Source: Haladaptatus caseinilyticus
GTDB taxonomy: Archaea > Halobacteriota > Halobacteria > Halobacteriales > Haladaptataceae
Direction: 5' to 3'
Length of the DNA stretch: 64,000 nt
Assembly (NCBI RefSeq): GCF_026248685.1
Contig: NZ_CP111036.1
Location: forward strand, 1,178,001-1,242,000
The position numbers and the translations under genes were made by a program. Below, piece by piece: positions 28,539 to 37,223 of the stretch. The notes under the pieces are model-generated. The model searched no databases. It was not told the origin of the DNA and worked only from the letters and a program-made list of their open reading frames with translations. Position 1 is the first letter of the stretch, and every line of letters begins with the position of its first letter.

Positions 28539-29063
28539 CTATTCGCCCTGTTCGAGCAAGTCGGAGGCGGAGAGAAGGGCCTCCATCTCGACATCGGCAT
28601 CGGCTAGATTTTCGCGGCCACCTTCCTCCCTATCCACGACGACGAGGATCTTGTTCACTTCTGCACCCGCGTCTCGGAGGGCTTCCACGGCATCCACCGC
28701 GCTTTGGCCCGTCGTTACGATGTCTTCGAGAACGATGACCTCTTCTCCCGCCTCCAGCCTCCCTTCGACGAGGTTCGCGGTCCCGTACTCCTTTTTCTGC
28801 TTTCGTGCGATGACGTAGGGGTTGCCCGTCTCGACGCTGGTGACTGCGACGAGTGGGACGGCACCGAGGGCGACGCCCGCGAGTTTCGTATCCCCCAGTC
28901 GCTCGGCGAACGCCTCGGCGATGAGTTCGAGACAGTGAGGGTCCGTCTCGAACAGATATTTGTCAACGTAGTAGTTGCTCGTTCCGCCGTGCGAGAGCTC
29001 GAATTCGCCGTACTGAACGGCGTCCGCCGCCCGAAGGGCTTCGATGAGTTCCTGATTCGCCAT
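28539..29063 (-). CDS. pyrE: orotate phosphoribosyltransferase
   Basis: Joins orotate and PRPP to make OMP in pyrimidine synthesis. 174 aa from the ATG at 29063. Motifs: [17 protein letters not shown] near the N-terminus, the flexible-loop [15 protein letters not shown] and the PRPP-binding loop [21 protein letters not shown], all intact and canonical for the enzyme, unlike the regulatory GfcR paralogue at 25411. The gene follows carS on the same strand (48 nt gap). Confidence 0.93.
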   Translation of the reverse strand: MANQELIEALRAADAVQYGEFELSHGGTSNYYVDKYLFETDPHCLELIAEAFAERLGDTKLAGVALGAVPLVAVTSVETGNPYVIARKQKKEYGTANLVEGRLEAGEEVIVLEDIVTTGQSAVDAVEALRDAGAEVNKILVVVDREEGGRENLADADVEMEALLSASDLLEQGE

Positions 29064-29111
29064 GTGCGACAACGGGCGGGGAACGGGTTTAAAAGTAGTT
29101 TATCGCGGTCG

Positions 29112-29675
29112 TTACCACGGTTCGTTTTTCAACCCGACCATGTATGCGGCCATGTTCGTCACGAGATGTAAGAACGGCGTGACGACGACGACCACGGTGA
29201 GCACCGGAAGGGTGAACGTCCGTAACGTCCACCCCGGCGCGGAAAGCGACGTGAGCAGGAGCGCCATCACGACGAAATCCAACTGGTCGACGCCGGGAAA
29301 CGCCGCGCCACGCTGTCGTCCGGTTCGACGCTTCAGGAACGACGCCCCCATATCACCGAGCATCGCACCGAGCGGCATCGCGACGATGACGACTGCGGGG
29401 AAGGGGTCGGGAAGTCGAGCGCCGAAGATACTTGCATTCGGCCCGTTGATTGCGTTTAACCCAAGTGCGAGCACCGCTCCCGCGGCGACGCCTGCGACGG
29501 TCCCACGCCAGGTTTTCCCGTCCCCAAGGATTCGTTCTCCGTTCCACGTCCGACCCCCGTCGATGGGTGCGCCACCGCCCGCAAGCACCGCGACGTTGTT
29601 CGGCACGTACGCGGGCAACATCGCCCACACCGCGACGACAACGGCTTCGAAAACGTCCACACCGAGAATGTCCAT
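29112..29675 (-). CDS. carS: CDP-archaeol synthase
   Basis: Integral membrane enzyme that activates unsaturated archaeol with CTP, the step before polar head-group attachment in archaeal lipids. 187 aa with about five membrane helices; the CarS-type motifs GKTWRG (about residue 51), the LLPAYVPNN-like start and GDMGASFLKRRTGRQRG loop followed by PGVDQLDFV are clear. It is the first gene before pyrE. Its TATA-like CTTAAGA lies at the centre of a 16-bp perfect palindrome (29694-29709). Confidence 0.92.
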   Translation of the reverse strand: MDILGVDVFEAVVVAVWAMLPAYVPNNVAVLAGGGAPIDGGRTWNGERILGDGKTWRGTVAGVAAGAVLALGLNAINGPNASIFGARLPDPFPAVVIVAMPLGAMLGDMGASFLKRRTGRQRGAAFPGVDQLDFVVMALLLTSLSAPGWTLRTFTLPVLTVVVVVTPFLHLVTNMAAYMVGLKNEPW

Positions 29676-29693
29676 ATCGAGACAGAAACTCCC

Positions 29694-29709
29694 CGGGTCT
29701 TAAGACCCG
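29694..29709 (-). promoter_or_regulatory. 16-bp palindrome over the carS TATA position
   Basis: CGGGTCTTAAGACCCG is its own exact reverse complement; its centre is about 26 nt before the carS ATG, exactly where the TATA box should be. A protein bound here would block TBP, so it is a candidate operator. Confidence 0.5.
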
Positions 29710-29764
29710 ACGGTCTGGCGCTGGTATATATAATCATAAGGCATGGGGGTGCAAACCCCGGAGT

Positions 29765-30595
29765 ATGATACCACCGATTGCCAGTCGGTTCGTCGCTGGT
29801 GAAACACCGGCGGAGGCGTTGGAGTACACGCAGGAGCTGAATCAGCGGAACGTCAGCGTCATTCTCAATCTGCTCGGCGAACATTACCATGACCGGAAAC
29901 CGGCGGACGAAGACGCCGAGGTGTACGTCCGATTGCTCGAAGACATCGACCGTTCTGATCTTTCTGCATGTGTTTCGGTCAAGCCATCGCAAGTCGGCCT
30001 CGATATCGGCACGCACGTTTTCCGCGAAAATATGGAACGCATCGCGGACGCCGCCGAAGACACGTTCGTCTGGATCGATATGGAAGACCACGAGACGACG
30101 GACGCAACCCTCGACGTATTCGAACAACTGACTCGCGAGCACGACGGTGGCATCGGTGTCTGTCTCCAAGCGAACCTAAAGCGGACGGCGGACGACCTCG
30201 AACGACTCGCAGACCTTCCTGGGAAAGTGCGACTGGTGAAGGGCGCCTACGACGAACTCGAGGATATCGCGTACAAACAAAAGGAGAAGGTCAACGCCGT
30301 CTATCGTGAATATCTCGAATTCATGTTTCAGGAGTTCGAGGGCGGCATCGCAGTCGGCAGCCACGACCCAGCGATGATCGAATATGCCAAAGAACTCCAC
30401 GAGGAGTACGGCACCGACTTCGAAATCCAGATGTTGATGGGTGTCCGCGAAGACGCCCAATACGAACTCGCGGAGGAGTACGAGGTTTGGCAGTACGTTC
30501 CGTACGGCGGTAAATGGATGTCGTACTTCTACCGTCGTGTGATGGAACGGAAGGAGAACCTGCTGTTTGCGGCCCGTGCAGTGCTCGGTAGATAA
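29765..30595 (+). CDS. proline dehydrogenase
   Basis: FAD-dependent proline oxidase, 276 aa, monofunctional type. ALEYTQELNQRNVSVILNLLGEH at the start, a FAD/substrate segment VWIDMEDHETTD, CLQANLKRTADDLERL and VRLVKGAYDELEDIAYKQKE, then the substrate-binding region QMLMGVREDAQYELAEE and VPYGGKWMSYFYRRVMER. These match the PutA-type TIM barrel. Enables growth on proline or peptides, giving pyrroline-5-carboxylate; the partner P5C dehydrogenase is not nearby. Start at 29765; a TATATATAATC lies about 30-40 nt upstream. Confidence 0.9.
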   Translation: MIPPIASRFVAGETPAEALEYTQELNQRNVSVILNLLGEHYHDRKPADEDAEVYVRLLEDIDRSDLSACVSVKPSQVGLDIGTHVFRENMERIADAAEDTFVWIDMEDHETTDATLDVFEQLTREHDGGIGVCLQANLKRTADDLERLADLPGKVRLVKGAYDELEDIAYKQKEKVNAVYREYLEFMFQEFEGGIAVGSHDPAMIEYAKELHEEYGTDFEIQMLMGVREDAQYELAEEYEVWQYVPYGGKWMSYFYRRVMERKENLLFAARAVLGR

Positions 30596-30645
30596 CGCGA
30601 ACGTTGCAACTGGTTTATATTCCTGCACTCGTATGCTACACACAA

Positions 30646-31302
30646 ATGTCTTCGTGGAAGCGTGACGCTGGCAGCGGTCTCATCGTTCTTGCCCCCTTAC
30701 TGGTCACCGCGTATATCGTGGCGTGGATGTTCCTCAAAATCGCTGGGCTTCCGTTCCTGGTCAAACTTCCGAACTACACGATTCTGGGAGGGTTCATAAC
30801 GATACCCGGTAGCCTCATTCGTGTCGGTATCGTCCTCACGGTGTTTTCGATGCTCGTGCTCAGCGTGGGATATCTCATGCGGACGACCGTCGGTGGAATC
30901 GTTGAAAACGCCATCGACGGAGCGATGAACCAACTGCCCGGCCTCCGAATCGTCTACAACGCGTCCAAAATGGCCGCCGAAACCGCACTTTCCGACACCA
31001 ACCAACTGCAGAAACCGGTCAAAATCGAGACGTGGAACGGAATGCGGATGACGGCGTTCAAAACCGGAAAGACGACCGACGACGGTCGGGAACTCCTCTT
31101 TTTGCCGACTGCACCGAACATTACGACTGGATTCGTCGTGGAGGTCGAACCCGACCAGTTCACGGAAACCGATGAGAGCGTCGAGGATGCCTTGACTCGC
31201 GTCTTGAGCGCTGGATTCGGAGAAAACAGCGAAAGTGGAATTCCGATCAACGTGACTGAGGAAGGCAAGGACAACACGAAGACACCCCCGCCGACGCAGT
31301 AA
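30646..31302 (+). CDS. DUF502 family membrane protein
   Basis: 218 aa. Two transmembrane helices, GLIVLAPLLVTAYIVAWMFL (about 10-29) and a second near GSLIRVGIVLTVFSMLVLSVGYLM, followed by a soluble region with GGIVENAIDGAMNQLPGLRIVYNASKMAAE and LPTAPNITTGFVVEVEPDQF, the family's conserved loop. The DUF502 family is of unknown role. A TTTATAT box at 30614-30620 is 26 nt upstream of the ATG, supporting this start over the longer frame. Confidence 0.85.
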   Translation: MSSWKRDAGSGLIVLAPLLVTAYIVAWMFLKIAGLPFLVKLPNYTILGGFITIPGSLIRVGIVLTVFSMLVLSVGYLMRTTVGGIVENAIDGAMNQLPGLRIVYNASKMAAETALSDTNQLQKPVKIETWNGMRMTAFKTGKTTDDGRELLFLPTAPNITTGFVVEVEPDQFTETDESVEDALTRVLSAGFGENSESGIPINVTEEGKDNTKTPPPTQ

Positions 31303-31354
31303 TGTAAAAATTAAAACTGGTAATCTTTTGAGGATTGCAGTTCTCCTTTCAATT

Positions 31355-31750
31355 ATGACGTGTCCAGAATGTGGGGACGAACGGCTTCCATTCACCGTTC
31401 CATCCGAACTCCGCGAATACGTGCCGAGTGAACCGGCTTCAGTGCTCCTCTGTCCACATTGCCTTCATCTCGACCCAACGGAAGACGTGGAAGCGGAACT
31501 CGCCGACTTTACGCGAATAAGTAGCACACTTCCCGAGGACCGAGACGTCGCAGCAGCAATGATTCTCGCAACCGCACTCCTTTCGTCGCTTGCACTCCAT
31601 CGACAGCGTATCGACGCTCTCCTCGACCGGGTCGAGGCGGCCGGTATCGACCCGCTTCTTGCCCTCGACAGACTCGCGGCGGATTCGGAACTCGAACCGA
31701 ACTTCGATATCGAATCGCGGCGTCAGCAGTTGCTCCAACTCCGGGACTGA
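31355..31750 (+). CDS. haloarchaeal zinc-ribbon protein, DUF6276-like
   Basis: 131 aa with two cysteine pairs, CPECGDERLPF at residues 3-13 and CPHCLHLDPTED at about 33-44, then a mostly helical C-terminus (LLSSLALHRQRIDALLDRVEAAG and DRLAADSELEPNFDIESRRQQ). It has the look of a small haloarchaeal zinc-ribbon family annotated DUF6276; function unknown. It follows the DUF502 gene by 52 nt. A TATA-like AAAATTAAAAC lies around 31306-31317, somewhat upstream of the expected position. Confidence 0.7.
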   Translation: MTCPECGDERLPFTVPSELREYVPSEPASVLLCPHCLHLDPTEDVEAELADFTRISSTLPEDRDVAAAMILATALLSSLALHRQRIDALLDRVEAAGIDPLLALDRLAADSELEPNFDIESRRQQLLQLRD

Positions 31751-31810
31751 ATCGCTCGACGGTTCCACGAAGCCTCAACTTTCATCACACCGTCTCACAA
31801 CTAGAGAGAT

Positions 31811-32236
31811 ATGCCCGAAAACTGCATCTTCTGTCAAATCGTGGCAGGCGACATTCCGAGTAAGACCGTCTACGAAGACGACAGCGTGTTCGCGTTTCTC
31901 GACGTGAACCCTCTCGCGCCGGGGCATACGCTCGTCATTCCGAAACACCATTACGAGACGCTTGCCGACCTCCCCGAAGACGCTGCAACCGACCTGTTCT
32001 CGGCGCTCCACCGCCTCACGCCCGTCGTCGAGGATGCGGTTGCTGCCGACGCGAGCAACGTCGCGTTCAACAACGGTGAGGCGTCGGGACAGGAAGTTCC
32101 GCACGTCCATGGACATATCATTCCACGATTCGACGATGACGGTGGCAACCCGATTCACGCCATCGCCGGACGTACGCCGGATCTCTCCGATGAAGAGTTA
32201 GACGAGATCGCAGCCGACATCCGCGACGCTCGATAA
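31811..32236 (+). CDS. HIT family nucleotide hydrolase
   Basis: 141-aa histidine-triad protein. The N-terminus CIFCQIVAGDIPSKTVYEDD is canonical, and the catalytic triad reads HVHGHIIPR, with the active histidine second in the HxHxH pattern. Family members cleave AMP from phosphoramidates such as adenosine phosphoramidate or lysyl-AMP. The two N-terminal cysteines resemble a zinc-binding subclass. Substrate not determinable. It is the last gene before the ParA-like gene. Confidence 0.93.
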   Translation: MPENCIFCQIVAGDIPSKTVYEDDSVFAFLDVNPLAPGHTLVIPKHHYETLADLPEDAATDLFSALHRLTPVVEDAVAADASNVAFNNGEASGQEVPHVHGHIIPRFDDDGGNPIHAIAGRTPDLSDEELDEIAADIRDAR

Positions 32237-32281
32237 GCCTCGGATTTTTATACTAGTGCGAATCTATTCCGCTGTAGAACT

Positions 32282-33049
32282 GTGAAACGAACTGCTGCAC
32301 TCGTCGGCGTAACTGGCGGGGCCGGAACGACACGCCTCTGTGTCGAACTCGGTGCCATCCTCACACACACCGGCCGCGACGTGGTTATTTTGGATGCCGC
32401 GTTCGCGACGCAGGGCTTGGCCCACCATGCACCCGGTCGCATCGATACTGACCTTACCACGCTGTTGACCGACGAGAACGATCTTGCGAACGGACTCACT
32501 GATGCGCTCATCGACCATCCTGTCGAAACACCTGGACGACTCGCGCTCTGCCCGACATACGCACCCTTCGAGCGATTAGCACGCGCAAAAGGAGTTGATG
32601 CGGTCCAGCGATTCGAAACGCTCATCGAGATCCTGTCGAATCAGTTCGACCACGTTCTCGTGGATACACCGCCGGTCGCAGCGAATCAGTCTGTTGCGGC
32701 GGTGAACGCCGTCGATTCCATCGCACTTGTCGCACCTGCTTCCCGTAGTGGTTCGGATGCGGCTCAAGGGATGCGTGGTCGCCTTGTCGACCTCGGAACG
32801 AATGCGGATTCCGTCATCGTCAATCGCGTGGATGGTGAGCATCCATTGGGAGATGCGTTGGCGATTCCGACGGACGCTACTGCCGCTGAGGACGTACCTT
32901 CGAGCGTCCCCGACCTCGATACGTCGTTTTCGCCTGCTATCGCTACCGCCGCTGAAACCGTTTTCGACACCACACTTGCTATCGATTTTCCGGAGGAGGG
33001 CCTGTTCGATATCGATCCGGACGACTATTTACCGGAATCACTCCCGTAG
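32282..33049 (+). CDS. ParA/MinD-like protein with degenerate P-loop
   Basis: 255 aa of the MinD/ParA fold starting at a GTG; a TTTTATA box at 32245-32252 gives leaderless spacing to it. The Walker A region reads GVTGGAGTTRLCVE (residues 9-22). The signature lysine (residue 11) and the P-loop lysine (residue 16) are both Thr, so ATP hydrolysis by the usual mechanism is unlikely. Later elements keep the fold: VVILDAAFATQG (switch-like), HVLVDTPPVAAN and DSIALVAPASR. Function unknown; it precedes an HTH protein and TFB, and an intact MinD relative lies at 34675. Confidence 0.78.
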   Translation: MKRTAALVGVTGGAGTTRLCVELGAILTHTGRDVVILDAAFATQGLAHHAPGRIDTDLTTLLTDENDLANGLTDALIDHPVETPGRLALCPTYAPFERLARAKGVDAVQRFETLIEILSNQFDHVLVDTPPVAANQSVAAVNAVDSIALVAPASRSGSDAAQGMRGRLVDLGTNADSVIVNRVDGEHPLGDALAIPTDATAAEDVPSSVPDLDTSFSPAIATAAETVFDTTLAIDFPEEGLFDIDPDDYLPESLP

Positions 33050-33126
33050 TCGTGGGTTCAACTGATCGGTAACCCTTGAACTCTCCGTGCGTGCTTCTCA
33101 ACCCGCTTCGTTCCCCCGAAAATACG

Positions 33127-33642
33127 TTAGAACAGATCGCCGACGTCGCTCATCGTCTCAGCCAGTGCGTCCCGCTTTTCGACCGCCGCATCGCCACCGG
33201 GTGTCAACACACTTTCCACCACTTCTGCCGACCCTGCTATCGGTTCATGCGTTTCGATGAACGTAGCCAACGCAAATTCAGTTTCATTCGCGCCGGTTAG
33301 CGTCCGTGCTTCCGTACGTGAGAGGTCGGCCGAGAGCCAATCCCGAATAATCTCGTGGCCGATCGGTCCAAGTGGAGAGACACCATCTACGCTGAGCAGG
33401 TGGAGCGTCTTTGCCGCAGTAATCGGTGCAACCCCGCTCTCACGAGCGGTTTCGCCGATAGATATGCCAGCGGAGTACGATTCCAGTATTTTCTCCGCCG
33501 TGTCGGCATCGCAGGGTAAGTCGCTGGCGAAGGCGGTCAGTTGCTCGCCGAGATTCCGACCAGTATCGTCCACGGTTGCGACACCGCGGTTTCTCTGCTC
33601 GGTCGTCACCTCCAACCCCTCCGCAATATCCGACAGCGCCAT
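33127..33642 (-). CDS. putative HTH-domain haloarchaeal protein (171 aa)
   Basis: Not confidently recognised. Sequence shows an N-terminal acidic stretch, a predicted helix-turn-helix around residues 55-80 (YSAGISIGETARESGVAPITAAKTLHLL) and a C-terminal helical domain with a TGANETEFALATFIETHEPIAGSAEVVESV segment. It is convergent with the ParA-like gene (77 nt between stops) and divergent from TFB, so it shares a promoter region with TFB. A DNA-binding role is inferred from the HTH only. Confidence 0.62.
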   Translation of the reverse strand: MALSDIAEGLEVTTEQRNRGVATVDDTGRNLGEQLTAFASDLPCDADTAEKILESYSAGISIGETARESGVAPITAAKTLHLLSVDGVSPLGPIGHEIIRDWLSADLSRTEARTLTGANETEFALATFIETHEPIAGSAEVVESVLTPGGDAAVEKRDALAETMSDVGDLF

Positions 33643-33779
33643 GTGGCTTTCTTGTCTCTCTCCCGACTTGAATGTTTATGACAGGTATCAAAATTGGTAA
33701 TTGCGCTCGAGTTCAAGCGTACCGGTTACCGGTATGCTTATTCCCGCCGAACATCGTCGTTTCCCTGATTTCTGCGCTC

Positions 33780-33789
33780 GTTTAAATAC
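33780..33789 (+). promoter_or_regulatory. TATA box of the TFB gene
   Basis: GTTTAAATAC at 33780-33789, about 26-35 nt before the ATG at 33815, is a classical haloarchaeal TATA box with leaderless spacing. Confidence 0.65.
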
Positions 33790-33814
33790 TATCTCGGGAG
33801 AAGTTTTCAGTGTG

Positions 33815-34693
33815 ATGAGTACGACAGAGACCCACGCCGAAACGTGTCCCGAATGCTACAGCCGAGTCCGCGAACGCGGCGCAGAGGCAGTCTGCACCGA
33901 ATGTGGACTCGTCGTTGCGGAAGACAACCTCGATCGCGGTCCGGAGTGGCGCTCGTTCTCCGACGACGAGACGAATCGAAAGCGGACCGGTGCACCCCTC
34001 ACGCGCTCGCGGCACGACCGTGGCCTCTCGACTGAGATCGGCTACCGGGACAGCTCGGTTCGATTGACCGGTCGTAAACGACGACAGGTGATGCGTATGC
34101 GCCGTCAGCACAACCGTGCACGGATCTCCTCCAAGTCCGAGCGAAATCGTGTGTACGGGTTCACGGAAATCCGCCGACTCGTCGGCGCACTCCAACTCCC
34201 CGTGAACGTGCGCGACCAAGCCTGCGTGCTGTTCGAATCCGCACAGAGTGAAGACCTGCTCCGTGGTCGTTCGTTGGAAGGATTCGCCGCGGCGGCGGTG
34301 TACGCGACGTGCCGAACGGCTACCGTCGCCCGGACGCTGGAGGAAGTTGTAGAGAAAGCCCGCGCCGACCGAAACGAACTGATAGTCGCCTACGATGCCT
34401 TGAATTCCGAACTCGGCCTTCCGATAGGGCCGATCGACCCCCGCGAGTATCTCCCTCGATTCGCGAGCCAACTCGGCCTTTCGATGTCGGTCGAGCGGCA
34501 AGCGAAAGCGTTCGTGACGCAGGCAGAAACGCAAAATATCGTCAGCGGTCGCAATCCGAGTGGCGTGGCAGCGGCTTGTCTCTACGCCGCCGCTTCCGAG
34601 TGTAACGAGAAGGTGACCCAACGCGAAACGGCCGACGTAGCCGATGTAACTCCTGTTACGCTCCGTTCGACCTATCACGACCTACAACGGTGA
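33815..34693 (+). CDS. tfb: transcription initiation factor IIB (TFB)
   Basis: General factor that bridges TBP and RNA polymerase. 292 aa: an N-terminal zinc ribbon (CPECYSRV and CTECGLVV), the B-reader region (GPEWRSFSDDE, LTRSRHDRGLSTEIGYRD), and two cyclin-fold repeats (ICSKSERNRVYGFTEIRRL-like core; second repeat SQLGLSMSVERQAKAFVTQ and SGVAAACLYAA). Haloarchaea carry many TFBs and this is one of them, so a subset-specific role is likely. It ends overlapping by 19 bp the 3' end of the convergent minD-like gene. Confidence 0.94.
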   Translation: MSTTETHAETCPECYSRVRERGAEAVCTECGLVVAEDNLDRGPEWRSFSDDETNRKRTGAPLTRSRHDRGLSTEIGYRDSSVRLTGRKRRQVMRMRRQHNRARISSKSERNRVYGFTEIRRLVGALQLPVNVRDQACVLFESAQSEDLLRGRSLEGFAAAAVYATCRTATVARTLEEVVEKARADRNELIVAYDALNSELGLPIGPIDPREYLPRFASQLGLSMSVERQAKAFVTQAETQNIVSGRNPSGVAAACLYAAASECNEKVTQRETADVADVTPVTLRSTYHDLQR

Positions 34694-35337
34694 ACTACAC
34701 GGCCGAGCTCCGCAAACTGTTCTGCTGACTTGCTCTCCGGTGCGATCGTTGCGACAGGCCGACCGTGTCGCTGTGCGCGTGCAAGCGTCTTCGACTCCGG
34801 CATCGTCGTTACCGGAGCACCGAGCGTCTGCTCGACGGTATCGATCGGCGGATCGGCTCCCGTTCGGTTCAGGACAACTCGGAGGAGCCCCGCATCCAGT
34901 TGGCGAGCCAACGCTCTGGTTCGAACCGCATCTGCCAGCGCGAACCGCCGTGGAACGGTGACGATCACACACACGTTCGCAACGACAAGCGGAAGTCCTG
35001 CATCGGCGGCCATCCCTGCCGGGCAGTCGATAATCACGTGTTCGTATTCGTCTGCTAATCGTTCGACCGTTTCTACGAACGTCGTCAGGTCGCACGCTCG
35101 TGCACCGGCGAGCGTGCGACCACAAGCGAGCAAACTGACTCCCCCAGCGTGGGAAACCGCTTCGAGTGGCTCCGCTCGTCCGGCAAGCACATCGTGTAAA
35201 TTCGGGCCGTGTGCTGGCGGCAAGTCTGCCATCGCGAGATCCGCATCGACGACGACGCCACCGAGCTCTCGTCCGAGATTCAACGCCACGGTCGATTTCC
35301 CGACCCCGCCCTTCCCACCCGTGACGGCCAGAATCAC
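34675..35337 (-). CDS. MinD/ParA-like ATPase with intact P-loop
   Basis: 220-aa ATPase of the MinD/ParA family. Deviant Walker A GGKGGVGKST at residues 7-16 is complete. Switch/Walker B elements are VVVDADLAMADLPPAHG and EHVIIDCPAGMAADA. A membrane-targeting C-terminal helix of MinD type is not obvious (RVVHRCRS ends it). Its start overlaps the end of the 207-aa gene by 4 nt, typical for translational coupling. Expected role: positioning or segregation, or activation of another protein; not determined. Confidence 0.85.
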   Translation of the reverse strand: MILAVTGGKGGVGKSTVALNLGRELGGVVVDADLAMADLPPAHGPNLHDVLAGRAEPLEAVSHAGGVSLLACGRTLAGARACDLTTFVETVERLADEYEHVIIDCPAGMAADAGLPLVVANVCVIVTVPRRFALADAVRTRALARQLDAGLLRVVLNRTGADPPIDTVEQTLGAPVTTMPESKTLARAQRHGRPVATIAPESKSAEQFAELGRVVHRCRS

Positions 35338-35957
35338 GTGTTTCCTCCACTCGTCTTGGTCGCTTCGTGAGCGGTTTCGGCACGTTCGAGCAGGTCAGAC
35401 GCTTGGTCAGCAGCTGCACGAAGTGCTCGTCTGTCCGTATCGCGTATGTCGTGCCGTTCTATCCGGCTTTCCACTTCGACCAGCCACGATTCGACGTTTT
35501 CCGGTAGCTCGAAAGCGACCGGAAGCGGAACGGCATCGGACGGTGGACGGGAGTCCCCTAGTGACCGGATAACTCCGTCTGTCGTCGGCCGAATCGAAAG
35601 AGAACCGTCTCCAGCATCGAGACCAACATCGCCGGACTGTGCCGGTTTCTGTGGTTTCGCCGCTCGTTCGGTCCAGACGATTTCGACGGGCACCGTGTCC
35701 GGTCCGAGCTGTTTTGCCGGACTCGCATAGCCGAGCGCTCGCCGTTCGCCCGCATCGACGACGCCCTCGTACCCACCATCATCCCACCCTACTTCCGGAA
35801 CGCCTTCAACTCGGGGCGGCCACACCGCTCCGTCGAGCTGGTTTGCGATCCGTAGCCGAATCGGTATTTCGCTCGAATTTTCGATCACCAGCTCGACCAG
35901 CGTGACGGTCTTGTGCCCGTGGGAGTGTTCATCCGTCGTCCAGCGTAGCGTCACCAT
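35334..35957 (-). CDS. hypothetical protein in the mcm-minD run (207 aa)
   Basis: Not recognised by function. The N-terminal half (about 1-95) is beta-rich (TVTLVELVIENSSEIPIRLRIANQLDGAVW) and looks like an immunoglobulin- or C2-type sandwich, the middle is a proline/glycine linker, and the C-terminal third (WLVEVESRIERHDIRDTDRRALRAAADQASDLLERA) is alpha-helical. It overlaps the minD-like gene by 4 nt and follows the coiled-coil gene by 26 nt. It is part of the seven-gene run from mcm. Confidence 0.7.
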   Translation of the reverse strand: MVTLRWTTDEHSHGHKTVTLVELVIENSSEIPIRLRIANQLDGAVWPPRVEGVPEVGWDDGGYEGVVDAGERRALGYASPAKQLGPDTVPVEIVWTERAAKPQKPAQSGDVGLDAGDGSLSIRPTTDGVIRSLGDSRPPSDAVPLPVAFELPENVESWLVEVESRIERHDIRDTDRRALRAAADQASDLLERAETAHEATKTSGGNT

Positions 35958-35983
35958 GCTCCGGGTTGGACTCGTCTTCGGAC

Positions 35984-36820
35984 TTAAACCTGTAGCACGG
36001 GAGCACCGAGACAGTTGCTTGCTGATTTCGCCGTCTCGAACCGATCACACGCCAACACGATTGGTGCACGAAGGCTAGCGATTCGTGCGACCGCCAGTGC
36101 CGCAGTCACCGACTCTCCTTCGAACGTTCCCGGACCGGTTACTCGCCCCCTTCCCGGTACTGTCCTAACCGCATCGACGAACGATTCGTGTATCTGCTGT
36201 GTAAGTTGCCGACGAGCACTCCGTTCGAGGTTCGCCTTCCGGTCGCGGAGACGCAGTCGCTTCGCTCGTTCGTCCCGAGCCGAACGTTGTCGTTTTCGTG
36301 CATGTTCGAGCGCTTGCTCGGCGGCGATTCGTTCTGTCTCGACCTCGGACAGCTTTCGCGTTGCCGCTCGAAGCTCCGATTCGGCGGGTTCGACGTCCCG
36401 TTCGGATTCCTTTACCGCCCGGACTCGGCCTCGAAGTGATGCGACTCGCTCCCGAAGTTTCGTCTCCGAACCACTCGTCTCCATCACCCGCTTCCGTTCT
36501 GCTCGGAGCGAAACCTCCGGCACGTCGAACGACTCCAGTTTGCGTGCGAGTGATGCTATCTCCTCGTCCTGCGGTGCGGTTCGGTTTCTGGAACGTGCGG
36601 CGTCAGCTACCGCCGACCGAACATTGATCGACATCTCGGGTTCGATACAACCGATGTGGTCGTGGACCGGTTCGGGTTCCGGACAGTCGATGGTAACTGA
36701 ACCGACCGACGTTTCAACATCGTTTCTGAAGGCTGCGAGAATCATCTCCGGTGTCACTGACCGATCGGAGAGGTCGATAGCGCGTCCCGACAGTGTTTCA
36801 CCTTCGATTCGAACGTTCAT
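35984..36820 (-). CDS. coiled-coil protein in the mcm-minD run (278 aa)
   Basis: No clear family match. The N-terminal 70 residues resemble a beta-rich cap, followed by a long coiled coil at about 85-200 (heptads visible in LRERVASLRGRVRAVKESERDVEPAESELRAATRKL split over the helix; ERIAAEQALEHARKRQR). The C-terminus has LTQQIHESFVDAVRTVPGRGRV and IASLRAPIVLACDRFE, a short alpha-beta domain. A scaffold or SMC-like bridging role is an inference from the coiled coil only. 26 nt before the 207-aa gene. Confidence 0.7.
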   Translation of the reverse strand: MNVRIEGETLSGRAIDLSDRSVTPEMILAAFRNDVETSVGSVTIDCPEPEPVHDHIGCIEPEMSINVRSAVADAARSRNRTAPQDEEIASLARKLESFDVPEVSLRAERKRVMETSGSETKLRERVASLRGRVRAVKESERDVEPAESELRAATRKLSEVETERIAAEQALEHARKRQRSARDERAKRLRLRDRKANLERSARRQLTQQIHESFVDAVRTVPGRGRVTGPGTFEGESVTAALAVARIASLRAPIVLACDRFETAKSASNCLGAPVLQV

Positions 36821-36847
36821 CCTTTCCGAACACCTGTCTTCGACGCG

Positions 36848-37186
36848 TTACAGTTCTTCGTCGCGCATGGCAGTTGGCGACGGATGGGTGGTTCCAATCG
36901 CGAACTTGTCGTACGGAGTGCTCGGATGCTCGCGGTTTTCGTACTCGTTCGCGGCGTTTCGAACTGATTTCGGAACGTCCCGAAACTCGTTCAGCGGTGT
37001 GGTGCGTTCGATCTGTACGTCGGAACCGTGTTTTTCCTGGAGTCGAAGTGCAAGAAATGCACCCAACTCCGTGCTTCGAAACAAAACAGCACGTCCGAAC
37101 CGGCGGACGACACAGTTCTCATAGCTCGTGCAGACGTTTCGGAGCGTCTGCCGAGCAGGGCGAGAGTACGTAATTACCAGTAGCAT
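36848..37186 (-). CDS. hypothetical protein in the mcm-minD run (112 aa)
   Basis: A 112-aa protein starting MLLVITYSRPARQTLRNVC. It has an alpha/beta start (LLVITYS), a helix, the FGRAVLFRSTELGAFLALRLQEKHG strand-helix unit, and a polar C-terminal region ending MRDEEL. No known motif. The compact Rossmann-like start could bind a small molecule or nucleic acid, but nothing shows this. It sits between the coiled-coil gene (27 nt) and the KaiC-like gene (37 nt), same strand. Confidence 0.65.
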   Translation of the reverse strand: MLLVITYSRPARQTLRNVCTSYENCVVRRFGRAVLFRSTELGAFLALRLQEKHGSDVQIERTTPLNEFRDVPKSVRNAANEYENREHPSTPYDKFAIGTTHPSPTAMRDEEL

Positions 37187-37223
37187 ATCAGTGCGTTCAC
37201 CTCTACGTTAATGTAAAATCATC

